This document shows positions 1 through 5,613 of a stretch of DNA of 9,139 nucleotides, one piece after another. Source of the DNA: Phycisphaerales bacterium (GTDB lineage Bacteria > Planctomycetota > Phycisphaerae > Tepidisphaerales > Tepidisphaeraceae). The stretch spans positions 1 to 9,139 of the forward strand of contig JAQGHH010000436.1 of the NCBI GenBank assembly GCA_028288945.1, read 5' to 3'. The stretch's first letter is position 1; each line of letters starts with the position of its first letter. Both the position numbers and the translations under genes were made by a program. The notes below the pieces were generated by a model. It searched no databases. It saw only the letters and a program-made list of their open reading frames with translations, and was not told the DNA's origin.

Positions 1-405
1 CAATTCGATCTTGGCCCGGCGACGGCCGTGGTGCTTGTGCTCGGAGGCCGACAGCGCCTTGGTTCGCGCGAATTGCTCGTCGTTCAGGTATCCGAGGCGG
101 ACCAGATCATCGAGCACGCCGTCCACAACGGCCTGTCCGTACTCCCGTCGCATCAGCTTCTTCCCCAGCTCCGCCCGGCTGTGCAAACGCATTTGCAGGT
201 ACTGCATCGCCTTGTCGAAACATTCCTGCCGCACTTCCCCCCGCTGGATTTCCGAAACTTGAGCCTCGCTGAGCGTCATCCCCTCCCGAAGCCGAAACTT
301 CGCGACCACGTTCAAATTGACGCCAAACGCAAACGCGCCGTCTAGGAAAACATTGCGTCGATTGGCCCGGCGTTTCTGTTCGGTGATTTTGGTGATGGAA
401 GGCAT
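1..405 (-). CDS. recX: Regulatory protein RecX, N-terminal 135 residues (gene runs off the left edge)
   Basis: Reading the minus strand from the ATG at 405-403 gives 135 codons with no stop before the window edge. The translation begins MPSITKITEQKRR. It then carries the RecX three-helix pattern: RLHSRAELGKKLMRREYG (about residues 73-90), a VVDGVLDDLVRLGYLND stretch, EQFARTKAL, and a basic HHGRRRAKIEL run that starts the next repeat. RecX proteins bind RecA filaments and modulate recombinase activity in the cytoplasm; that role is from the family, not seen here. The start fits the usual RecX N-terminus, but the 20 nt upstream are a pyrimidine tract on the coding strand (CTCCCCCTCCCCCC) with no Shine-Dalgarno motif. 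The gene lies downstream of ffh in the same orientation, 148 nt away, with an inverted repeat between. Identification is good; the C-terminal half is outside the window. Confidence 0.9.
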   Translation of the reverse strand, partial: MPSITKITEQKRRANRRNVFLDGAFAFGVNLNVVAKFRLREGMTLSEAQVSEIQRGEVRQECFDKAMQYLQMRLHSRAELGKKLMRREYGQAVVDGVLDDLVRLGYLNDEQFARTKALSASEHKHHGRRRAKIEL

Positions 406-417
406 GGGGGGAGGGGG

Positions 418-552
418 AGGAAAGGAGCCGGGAGCCAGAAGCCAGTAGAAGAAGCACGCGCACACATGATTTCGTCGGTTGTGCGCCAGGAAGCGAGCGG
501 AATTGCTGCGCGTCTTCTACTGGCTCCTGGCTCCTCGCTCCCGCCTCCTTTC
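418..552. repeat. Imperfect inverted repeat built from GGAGCCA-type units, between ffh and recX
   Basis: The left arm at about 418-452 contains GGAAAGGAG, CGGGAGC and then AGCCAGTAGAAGA (440-452). The right arm at about 513-552 reads as its reverse complement, with the same AGCCAGTAGAAGA end and a short insertion containing an extra GGAGCCA-like unit. The spacer is about 60 nt with no recognisable content. Within each arm the motif GGAGCCA / GAAGCCA recurs in tandem. The right arm ends just past the ffh stop codon. No T-run follows on the ffh transcript, so a classical rho-independent terminator is not supported. It may be a dispersed intergenic repeat or a processing or termination structure; the role is unknown. 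Confidence 0.75.
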
Positions 553-553
553 C

Positions 554-2023
554 TCATCTCCTCTTTTTCTTATTCCGATCCTTCTTCTCCATGTACCCTG
601 ATTTTTTCGTCTTGATCATCGGGCCGCCGGGCATTCCCAGGCCGGCGAGGTCGCCTTTCATCAGGTGCTTCATCAATTTGAGCTTGCCCATCATGCCCAT
701 GCCGCCGACGGCGCGCATCATGTCGCGGCTCATCTCGAACTGCTTGATGAACTGGCTGACTTCCGAAAGTTGCACGCCCGCGCCACGCGCGATGCGCCGC
801 CTTCGTGCGCCGTCCAGCACGTCGGGCTTTGTCCGTTCCTTTGGGTTCATCGAATCGTAGATGGCGCGCATGCGGCCCATCTGCCTGTCGACGTCCCCTT
901 CGTTCATGTTCATCTGCTGCGTGAGCTGGCTCATGCCGGGGATCATCCCCATGACCTTGCCCATCGGCCCGAGTTTCTTCACCTGCCCCATTTGGGACAT
1001 GAAGTCTTCCAGGGTGAACTCGCCCTTCTCCATCTTGGCTTGGATGCGGGCGGATTCCTCCTGGTCGAATTTGGTCATTGCCTCGGTGACGAGGCCGACG
1101 ATGTCGCCCATGCCGAGGATGCGCTGTGCCATCCCCTCGGGGCGGAATTCTTCCAGGCCGTCGGGCTTCTCGCTGACGCCGATGAATTTGACGGGCTTGC
1201 CCGTGACGAGCTTGGCGGAGAGGAGAGCGCCGCCGCGGGTGTCGGAATCGAACTTCGTGAGGATCAGGCCGTCTACTTCCAGCAGCTCGTTGAAGGCCTT
1301 GGCGCTGTTGACGGCGTCCTGCCCGCTCATCGCGTCGAGCACGAGGAAGACCTGGTGCGGCTTGAGCTGCGTGTTGATCTCGCGCAGCTCGCCCATCAGC
1401 TCTTCGTCGATGTGCAGCCGGCCGGCGGTGTCGAGGATCACCACGTCCCGGCCCGTCTGCTTCGCCTGCTGGATCGCGGCCCGGCAGACCGCGACCGCGG
1501 CCCCTTTTTGCACCTCCCCGTGCGGCGCGACCTTGGTGTCGTCGGTGTAGACGGGCACGCCGACTTGCTCGCCGAGCGTGCGGAGCTGCTCGACGGCTGC
1601 CGGCCGCTGCAAGTCTGCCGCGGCCAGCAGCGGGTGATGCCCCTTGCCCACGAGGAACTTGGCGAGCTTGCCGCAGGTGGTGGTTTTGCCCGAGCCTTGC
1701 AGGCCGCACATCATGATGACCGTGGGCGGCGGCTGAACGTAATAGATCTGCGTATCGACCGGCCCCATCAGCTCGACGAGCTCGTCGTAGACGATCTTCA
1801 CCATCAGCTCGGCGGGCTTGAGGCTCCGGATGACCTCCTGGCCGATGGCCTTTTCCTGGATCCTGTCAGTGAAGTCCTTGACGACCTTGACGTTGACGTC
1901 GGCCTCAAGCAGCGCCGTGCGCACGTCGCGCATGGCTTCGCGGATGTTCTCTTCACTGATGCGTCCGCGCCCCGAGAGGCCACGGAACACGTCGCCGAAT
2001 TTCGTTTGCAATGATTCGAGCAT
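554..2023 (-). CDS. ffh: Signal recognition particle protein Ffh (SRP54 homologue)
   Basis: This 489-residue GTPase is the protein subunit of the signal recognition particle. It binds signal sequences emerging from ribosomes and, with SRP RNA and receptor FtsY, targets them to the membrane. The order is N domain (about 1-90, with an ALLEADVN motif at 37-44), G domain, then methionine-rich M domain (about 320-470). Nucleotide-binding motifs are visible: P-loop GLQGSGKTTT (107-116), DLQRPAAVEQL (137-147), DTAGRLHID (198-206), TKFDSDTRGGA (256-266, where many bacteria have TKLDGDARGG) and GVSEKPDGLEEF (282-293). The RNA-binding motif of the M domain appears as ARRRRIARGAGV (406-417). The C-terminus is a lysine/arginine-rich tail. 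MLESL is a normal Ffh start; no strong Shine-Dalgarno precedes it. A promoter candidate with a perfect TATAAT lies 42-69 nt upstream. recX follows in the same direction. Confidence 0.98.
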   Translation of the reverse strand: MLESLQTKFGDVFRGLSGRGRISEENIREAMRDVRTALLEADVNVKVVKDFTDRIQEKAIGQEVIRSLKPAELMVKIVYDELVELMGPVDTQIYYVQPPPTVIMMCGLQGSGKTTTCGKLAKFLVGKGHHPLLAAADLQRPAAVEQLRTLGEQVGVPVYTDDTKVAPHGEVQKGAAVAVCRAAIQQAKQTGRDVVILDTAGRLHIDEELMGELREINTQLKPHQVFLVLDAMSGQDAVNSAKAFNELLEVDGLILTKFDSDTRGGALLSAKLVTGKPVKFIGVSEKPDGLEEFRPEGMAQRILGMGDIVGLVTEAMTKFDQEESARIQAKMEKGEFTLEDFMSQMGQVKKLGPMGKVMGMIPGMSQLTQQMNMNEGDVDRQMGRMRAIYDSMNPKERTKPDVLDGARRRRIARGAGVQLSEVSQFIKQFEMSRDMMRAVGGMGMMGKLKLMKHLMKGDLAGLGMPGGPMIKTKKSGYMEKKDRNKKKRR

Positions 2024-2041
2024 GAGATTCCCAACAAACCA

Positions 2042-2060
2042 GCGGCCGAAAATTGGCCGC
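2042..2060 (-). other. Short palindrome at the predicted 5' end of the ffh transcript
   Basis: GCGGCC and GGCCGC form a 6-bp stem around a 7-nt AT-rich loop. It starts about 5 nt downstream of the -10 box candidate, so if that promoter is used the hairpin would sit at the very 5' end of the ffh mRNA. Such a structure could stabilise the message, or it could be a binding site; this is inference. Confidence 0.5.
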
Positions 2061-2064
2061 CTTC

Positions 2065-2092
2065 ATTATACGTCAGTCGGCAAGGGTTCAAA
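2065..2092 (-). promoter_or_regulatory. Candidate sigma-70-type promoter for ffh
   Basis: On the minus strand a perfect TATAAT (2070-2065) is preceded, with 16 nt spacing, by TTTGAA (2092-2087) as a weak -35 element. The ffh start codon is 41 nt downstream of the -10 box. The -35 element falls inside the GGGTTCAA-type repeat array at 2081-2150, so the repeat may contribute to the promoter. Confidence 0.55.
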
Positions 2093-2150
2093 GGTTGAGG
2101 GGTCAAAGGGTTGAAGAGTTTCAGGACTCAAGGGTTTAAAGGTTCGGGAG
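2081..2150. repeat. Degenerate GGGTTCAA / GGTTGAA tandem array, partly inverted at 2240-2258
   Basis: The stretch contains successive variants of one short unit: AAGGGTTCA, AAGGTTGAGG, GGTCAAAGG, GTTGAAGAG, CTCAAGGGTTTAAAGGTTC. A related sequence in reverse orientation lies at 2240-2258; compared with 2132-2150 about 15 of 19 positions agree. Together they occupy most of the roughly 300-nt spacer between the divergent ffh and zinc-ribbon genes. I see no gene in that spacer; positions 2151-2239 hold nothing recognisable. This is probably an intergenic repeat family of unknown function. Confidence 0.6.
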
Positions 2151-2325
2151 CGGAGGGAAGGCGTAACACCGAAAGCCAAGGCCACCAGAAGAGCCCGACG
2201 TTATCCACTCGATTCTTCCTGCTGCCTAAACCGCCCAAACTCTTGAACCCTTAAACCTCAATCCCTCCCGCCCCAAACCCCGTTGCCCCGCGGCCTTGCA
2301 CTTCGTACGATTACCATCAGGGTTT

Positions 2326-3135
2326 ATGACCGTATTCGCTTGTCACGTCTGCCGTACGTCGCTCTCGGCCGAGGATGCCCAGGCGGGGCAACTCGTCCGT
2401 TGCCCGACGTGCCTGACGACCCTCCGCGTGCCGGCCGGTCAGCCGCAGGCGGCCCCGGCCGTCGCGGCAAGCAATCTCGATGCGCTGGCGGGAGCCGTCC
2501 GGCAAGGCGGCTTCGCCGGCCAGCCCCAGGGCTTTGGCGGCGGGCGTGTCGGGGGCAAACGCTACGGATTCAACTGCGGATATTGCTCTTCCCGCTTGGA
2601 AGCCACCGAAGCGATGGGCGCCCAGGACGGCCAATGCCCCACCTGCGGCAACAATATCACCATTCCGATCCTCGACCGCTATGGCCGCCTGATCGACCCC
2701 AAGACGCGCCAAATCATCAAGCAGGACCCCCACCCCGTCCACGCCTACGCCGCGGCCGGCGACCGCGCGCCGCAAATCCTCCGCGGCCCCGATGGCAAGC
2801 TCTCGATTAAGTGCCCGCGTTGCGGCGGCCCGAGTTTGATCTCGGCCAATAACTGCAAGAGCTGCGGCATGCCCTTCACAATGGAAGGCACCACGCTCGA
2901 AGCCGCCGGGACGAGCAACGGTTTTTGCGTCGCGTCGCTGGTGCTGGGCATCATCGGCCTCCCCGCCGCCTGCGCGCTGCTGCCGGCAATCCTGGCCATC
3001 ATCTTCGGAATCATCGGCTATAACCAGGTCAACAAGAGCGGCGTGGAAGGCGGCGGCAAAGGCATGGCCATCGCGGGAATCGTCTGCGGATCGATCGGCT
3101 GCCTGCTCGCCGTATTCTTCTATTCGCGAATGTAA
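2326..3135 (+). CDS. Membrane protein with three zinc ribbons and a DUF4190-like transmembrane hairpin
   Basis: The product has 269 residues from the ATG at 2326 and is likely membrane-anchored. Three CxxC...CxxC zinc ribbons are visible: C6/C9 with C26/C29, C84/C87 with C104/C107, and C163/C166 with C177/C180. The first two are separated by an Ala/Gly/Gln-rich linker. The C-terminus has two hydrophobic segments (about 200-230 and 246-266) in the pattern ASLVLGIIGL ... IFGIIGYNQ ... GMAIAGIVCGSIG, which resembles DUF4190. Ribbons probably face the cytoplasm and may recruit a protein or nucleic acid; no enzymatic motif is seen. A TTG at 2296 would extend the protein by 10 residues, but the ATG follows an AGGG at short spacing and directly precedes the first ribbon (MTVFACHVC), so I prefer it. 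The gene converges with tsaB 3 nt beyond its stop. Confidence 0.85.
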   Translation: MTVFACHVCRTSLSAEDAQAGQLVRCPTCLTTLRVPAGQPQAAPAVAASNLDALAGAVRQGGFAGQPQGFGGGRVGGKRYGFNCGYCSSRLEATEAMGAQDGQCPTCGNNITIPILDRYGRLIDPKTRQIIKQDPHPVHAYAAAGDRAPQILRGPDGKLSIKCPRCGGPSLISANNCKSCGMPFTMEGTTLEAAGTSNGFCVASLVLGIIGLPAACALLPAILAIIFGIIGYNQVNKSGVEGGGKGMAIAGIVCGSIGCLLAVFFYSRM

Positions 3136-3138
3136 TTC

Positions 3139-3834
3139 TTACTTGTGGGCGGCCTCATACTTCTCTTCCGCTTCGGGTCTGCGAATATAAAGCGGCGTGA
3201 GCTTTTGCGGATCGGTGAACTCCCCCGCCAACGCCATCGCGTAGCCGATTCCGGCGACGGTCGCCGCCCCCGCTCTCCAAAGCTCCGCGGGGGTCACGAT
3301 CGCCGAAGCGTCCCCCGTCGGCAAGAACTTCTCGTGATACGGTATCCCCTCCCCGATCAGATACACCGGCCGCGGGCTGCGGCAAAGCATTTCCGCCAGT
3401 GATCCCAGATGTGCCGGCTCTGCGATTGCCCATTGGTCGGAATTTTCCCGATGCAATCGGGCGGTGAAGATCTGATCGCGTTTGGCATCCAGCACGATCA
3501 CCACATCTCGCGCCTCGGCCGGGGCGTTGCGGGCGAGCACTTGCACCGTCGGCACCGCCACGATCTTCGCCCCCGTGGCAAAGGCCAGCGTCTTGGCGAG
3601 TGTGACGCCGATCCGCAATCCCGTGAACGACCCCGGCCCCACGGAAATGTAAATCTCCCGCACGTCGGCCGGGGCCCAACCGTGGGATTTCAGTAATGCG
3701 TCGATCCGCGGCACCATCTCCGCCGCGTGCTTGAGGCCGTGGGCAAAGGTGTCCTCGGCCACGACAACGCCGTCCTCCGCAATCGCGACGGAGCCCAGCC
3801 GGCCGGAGGTTTCGATGGCAAGTCCGCGGGTCAT
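3139..3834 (-). CDS. tsaB: tRNA threonylcarbamoyladenosine biosynthesis protein TsaB
   Basis: This 231-residue cytoplasmic protein belongs to the ASKHA-fold TsaB/YeaZ family. TsaB partners TsaD and TsaE to transfer the threonylcarbamoyl group to A37 of ANN-decoding tRNAs (family knowledge). Visible signatures are the N-terminal GLAIETSGRLGSVAI strand-turn-strand, the family motif SVGPGSFTGLRIGVTLAKTL (64-83), AVPTVQVLA (93-101), DAKRDQIFTA (116-125; DARR-type in other members) and the terminal LTPLYIRRPEAEEK (212-225). Length is normal for the family. The start at 3834 directly precedes the conserved first strand; there is no clear Shine-Dalgarno upstream. The gene is monocistronic in this window: it ends 3 nt from the convergent zinc-ribbon gene and starts 260 nt from the divergent hisH, with a large palindrome between. 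Confidence 0.96.
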   Translation of the reverse strand: MTRGLAIETSGRLGSVAIAEDGVVVAEDTFAHGLKHAAEMVPRIDALLKSHGWAPADVREIYISVGPGSFTGLRIGVTLAKTLAFATGAKIVAVPTVQVLARNAPAEARDVVIVLDAKRDQIFTARLHRENSDQWAIAEPAHLGSLAEMLCRSPRPVYLIGEGIPYHEKFLPTGDASAIVTPAELWRAGAATVAGIGYAMALAGEFTDPQKLTPLYIRRPEAEEKYEAAHK

Positions 3835-3913
3835 TGAGGGTGTTGTACCGCGAAGAGGCTTGCCGCGTCGAATCGCGTTCTTTGACCGGTACTACGGCCA
3901 GCGATGTGAAACC

Positions 3914-4009
3914 AATACGACCACAGATTACACAGATTTCACAGATTAAAAGACTGGCTCAGCTACGCTGTCTTTAATCTGTGAAATCTGTGTAATCTGT
4001 GGTCGTATT
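3914..4009. repeat. Long near-perfect hairpin made of CACAGATT units
   Basis: The left arm (3914-3954) and right arm (3970-4009) are reverse complements over about 40 bp with a single 1-nt length difference in an A/T run; the loop is 15 nt (3955-3969). Each arm holds three consecutive copies of a 9-nt unit, CACAGATTA, CACAGATTT, CACAGATTA, followed by AAAGAC. It is strikingly AT-richer than its surroundings. It lies between the divergent genes tsaB and hisH, so it is not placed as a terminator of either. Similar CACAGATT palindromes are, as I recall, scattered through many environmental bacterial genomes. A mobile or dispersed palindromic element is the likeliest reading. Confidence 0.9.
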
Positions 4010-4094
4010 TTCTTGGGGTTGATCGAAGCATCCTTCATCCGAATGCGGGTTCGTTTTTCTCCGGATCTCTGAGTATCATCCGCTGGTGATGAGC

Positions 4095-4709
4095 ATGCGG
4101 ATTGCGATTGTCGATTACGGGATGGCCAACCTTCGCTCGGTGCAAAAGGCGTTTGAGCACGTGGGGCACCGCGCCGACATCATCTCCCGGCCGGAGGAAA
4201 TCGAGCGGGCCGACAAGATCGTCCTCCCCGGCGTCGGGGCGTTTCAAGACGCCGTCGCCACGCTGCGCGAGAAGGAGTTGGCCGGCCCGATCGTCCGGCA
4301 CATCGAAAGCGGCAAACCGTTTCTCGGGATTTGCCTCGGCCTGCAAATGCTCTTCGACGTAGGCAACGAAGACGGCGAGCACCGCGGTCTGGGCGTTTTC
4401 CGCGGCAAATGCGTACGCTTCGACGTGGACGAAACCCTCGGCCTGAAAGTCCCCCACATGGGCTGGAACCAGCTCGACATCCAGCGCGCCGCCCCCATCT
4501 TCAACGGCCTGCCCCCAGGCAGCGGCGTCTACTTCGTCCACGGCTATTACGTCGTGCCGGAGGATCCGTCCCTCATCGCCACCACGACGGACTACGGCCG
4601 CCCTTTCGTCAGCAGCATTTGGCGCGACAACGTCTTCGCCACCCAGTTCCACCCGGAAAAGAGCCAGAAGGCGGGCCTCCAGATTTTGTCGAATTTCGCC
4701 GGCATCTGA
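4095..4709 (+). CDS. hisH: Imidazole glycerol phosphate synthase, glutamine amidotransferase subunit HisH
   Basis: HisH hydrolyses glutamine and passes ammonia to HisF, which makes imidazole glycerol phosphate and AICAR in histidine biosynthesis. The protein is 204 residues, normal for the family, and is a class I (triad) amidotransferase domain. The nucleophile is C80 in PFLGICLGLQ, and the other triad residues are H186 and E188 in TQFHPEKS. The oxyanion-loop motif LPGVGAF is at 44-50 and the VPHMGWN signature at 119-125. In-frame GTG (4086) and ATG (4089) codons lie upstream, but MRIAIVDYG is the canonical N-terminus and GGTGAT at 4085-4090 serves as a Shine-Dalgarno 4 nt before the ATG at 4095. 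No hisF, hisA or other his gene adjoins it here. It is flanked by the CACAGATT hairpin upstream and the GTGGCAC hairpin downstream. Confidence 0.97.
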   Translation: MRIAIVDYGMANLRSVQKAFEHVGHRADIISRPEEIERADKIVLPGVGAFQDAVATLREKELAGPIVRHIESGKPFLGICLGLQMLFDVGNEDGEHRGLGVFRGKCVRFDVDETLGLKVPHMGWNQLDIQRAAPIFNGLPPGSGVYFVHGYYVVPEDPSLIATTTDYGRPFVSSIWRDNVFATQFHPEKSQKAGLQILSNFAGI

Positions 4710-4743
4710 TCTGGCACAGCTGACATCGCCTTCATCAATACTG

Positions 4744-4817
4744 TGTGGCACAACCGCCCCGGCTGTGGTTCGCCGCAGGCGCAAACAGAAGACACAGCCG
4801 GGGGCGGCTGTGCCACA
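4744..4817. repeat. GTGGCAC-type inverted repeat between convergent hisH and the CPMC gene
   Basis: The left arm (4744-4767) runs TGTGGCACA, a CCGCC-rich core, then GGCTGTG. The right arm (4793-4817) is its reverse complement with one mismatch and one extra base; the spacer is 25 nt. It lies 34 nt after the hisH stop and 70 nt beyond the end of the convergent CPMC gene, so it could end transcription from both sides. No T-run follows, so intrinsic termination is not proven. The GTGGCAC lead sequence recurs at 6303 and 6321. Confidence 0.75.
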
Positions 4818-4887
4818 TGACTTTGGATTGGAGGGTGGTGAGGTTTTGAATCGCGATCGTAGCGCGTATCCGAGATCGCCCGCTCGT

Positions 4888-5112
4888 TTACCGCCCGCGG
4901 ACGCCCTTGACGATCACGCCCGCGACCATTCCCAGCACTCCGAGAAACGCCCCCAGCATGATGAAAATGCTCGTGTTGAATCCGCCCGGCAGGCTGCCGG
5001 CGCTGGCGGCGTCGGTGTTGGCGATCGAGTCCTTGCACATCGGGCAGGCAATCGCCGCCGAGTGCAGGGCCAGGACCAGTGTTAGACAGAGCAAAACTTG
5101 GCCGCGTCGCAT
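4888..5112 (-). CDS. Small secreted or membrane protein with a CPMC motif, last gene of the SCO1 cluster
   Basis: The product is about 74 residues from the ATG at 5112. It has a basic start (MRRGQ), a hydrophobic segment (about 6-20) ending in ALHSAAIA, then CPMCKDSI with C23 and C26, a Ser/Ala/Gly linker, and a second hydrophobic segment (about 49-69, IFIMLGAFLGVLGMVAGVIV) followed by a basic tail. This predicts a CxxC motif on the outside of the membrane just after a signal peptide or first helix; C23 might even be a lipoprotein site (AIAC). ATGs at 5130 and 5115 are alternatives; GAGGTGAT 5 nt before 5112 and the cleaner n-region favour 5112. It lies just downstream of the DUF420 gene. I do not know an experimentally studied homologue. 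By context and motif, copper handling or thiol exchange during oxidase assembly is possible, but this is inference. Confidence 0.75.
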   Translation of the reverse strand: MRRGQVLLCLTLVLALHSAAIACPMCKDSIANTDAASAGSLPGGFNTSIFIMLGAFLGVLGMVAGVIVKGVRGR

Positions 5113-5148
5113 CATCACCTCGTGAGTCATCCCTCTCTACGCCCGCCC

Positions 5149-5613
5149 TTACCGCAATGTTGGCGCTAAGTGGTAGAGCATCCAATATACCACCACGCCC
5201 GTCACGGAAACATACAACCAGAGGGGGAAGGTGAAGCTGCTGATTCGCTTGTGCGCGTCCCATCGCCGACGCCAGGCGAACCAGAACGACCCGAGCACCA
5301 GCGGCAGAATCACCACCGCCAGGATCGTATGGGAGGTCAGGAGCGTCAGGTAATACGGCTTCCACGGGCCTGCGGGAAACGTGGTAACCAATTCCCCGTG
5401 CCGGGCCTTCATCGTGTGGTAAAGAAGGTAGCAGGTGAGAAATGCCGCTGAAGTCACCAGCGCGCTGATCATCATCGTCGCGTGGGCCTTCACCCACTGG
5501 CGCTTAATCATCACCAGCCCCGCCATCAGCATCACGGCGCTCGCGCCGTTCAGGCTCGCGTTGATCCGCGGCAGAGCGTGCCACCAGAGATGAGCGGAAG
5601 AAGGATCGATCAC
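5149..5613 (-). CDS. DUF420 family four-helix membrane protein
   Basis: From a GTG at 5613 the protein has 154 residues. It matches the DUF420 pattern: LPRINASLNGASAVML near the N-terminus, KAHATMMISAL, AAFLTCYLLYH, TSHTILAVVILPLVLGS, DAHKRISSFTFPLWLYVSVTGVVVY. Four membrane helices are apparent (about 18-36, 43-65, 88-112, 128-148). Conserved histidines at 44, 66, 95 and 121 sit at helix ends and look like metal or haem ligands. DUF420 proteins often accompany cytochrome oxidase genes, and I recall a staphylococcal member (CtaM) being needed for aa3 oxidase function. The GTG overlaps the SCO1 stop as GTGA and is preceded by AAGGGG at 5 nt, so translational coupling is likely. An in-frame ATG at 5643 would add 10 residues inside the SCO1 gene but has no Shine-Dalgarno. 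Confidence 0.9.
   Translation of the reverse strand: MIDPSSAHLWWHALPRINASLNGASAVMLMAGLVMIKRQWVKAHATMMISALVTSAAFLTCYLLYHTMKARHGELVTTFPAGPWKPYYLTLLTSHTILAVVILPLVLGSFWFAWRRRWDAHKRISSFTFPLWLYVSVTGVVVYWMLYHLAPTLR

Noticed and set aside
406..432. G-quadruplex in the G-rich tract before recX
   Set aside because: Only two long G-runs are present; further runs are of two G's, so a stable quadruplex is not well supported.
665..2014. Long plus-strand open frame (449 codons) opposite ffh
   Set aside because: It is the antisense shadow of a clearly identified Ffh gene; composition is His/Leu/Asp-rich with no recognisable domain.
3731..3949. 72-codon plus-strand frame ending in TTDYTDFTD
   Set aside because: Its C-terminus is merely the translated CACAGATT repeat and its start is antisense to tsaB.
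3914..4009. CRISPR-like array from the repeated CACAGATT units
   Set aside because: The units are 9 nt, directly contiguous and without spacers, and are arranged as a hairpin.
4074..4079. TATCAT as a -10 box for hisH
   Set aside because: No matching -35 at suitable spacing could be found, so it is not listed as a promoter.
4035..4784. 249-codon minus-strand frame opposite hisH
   Set aside because: It covers hisH, whose catalytic residues are intact, and spans the flanking repeat; GC-rich codon bias explains the lack of stops.
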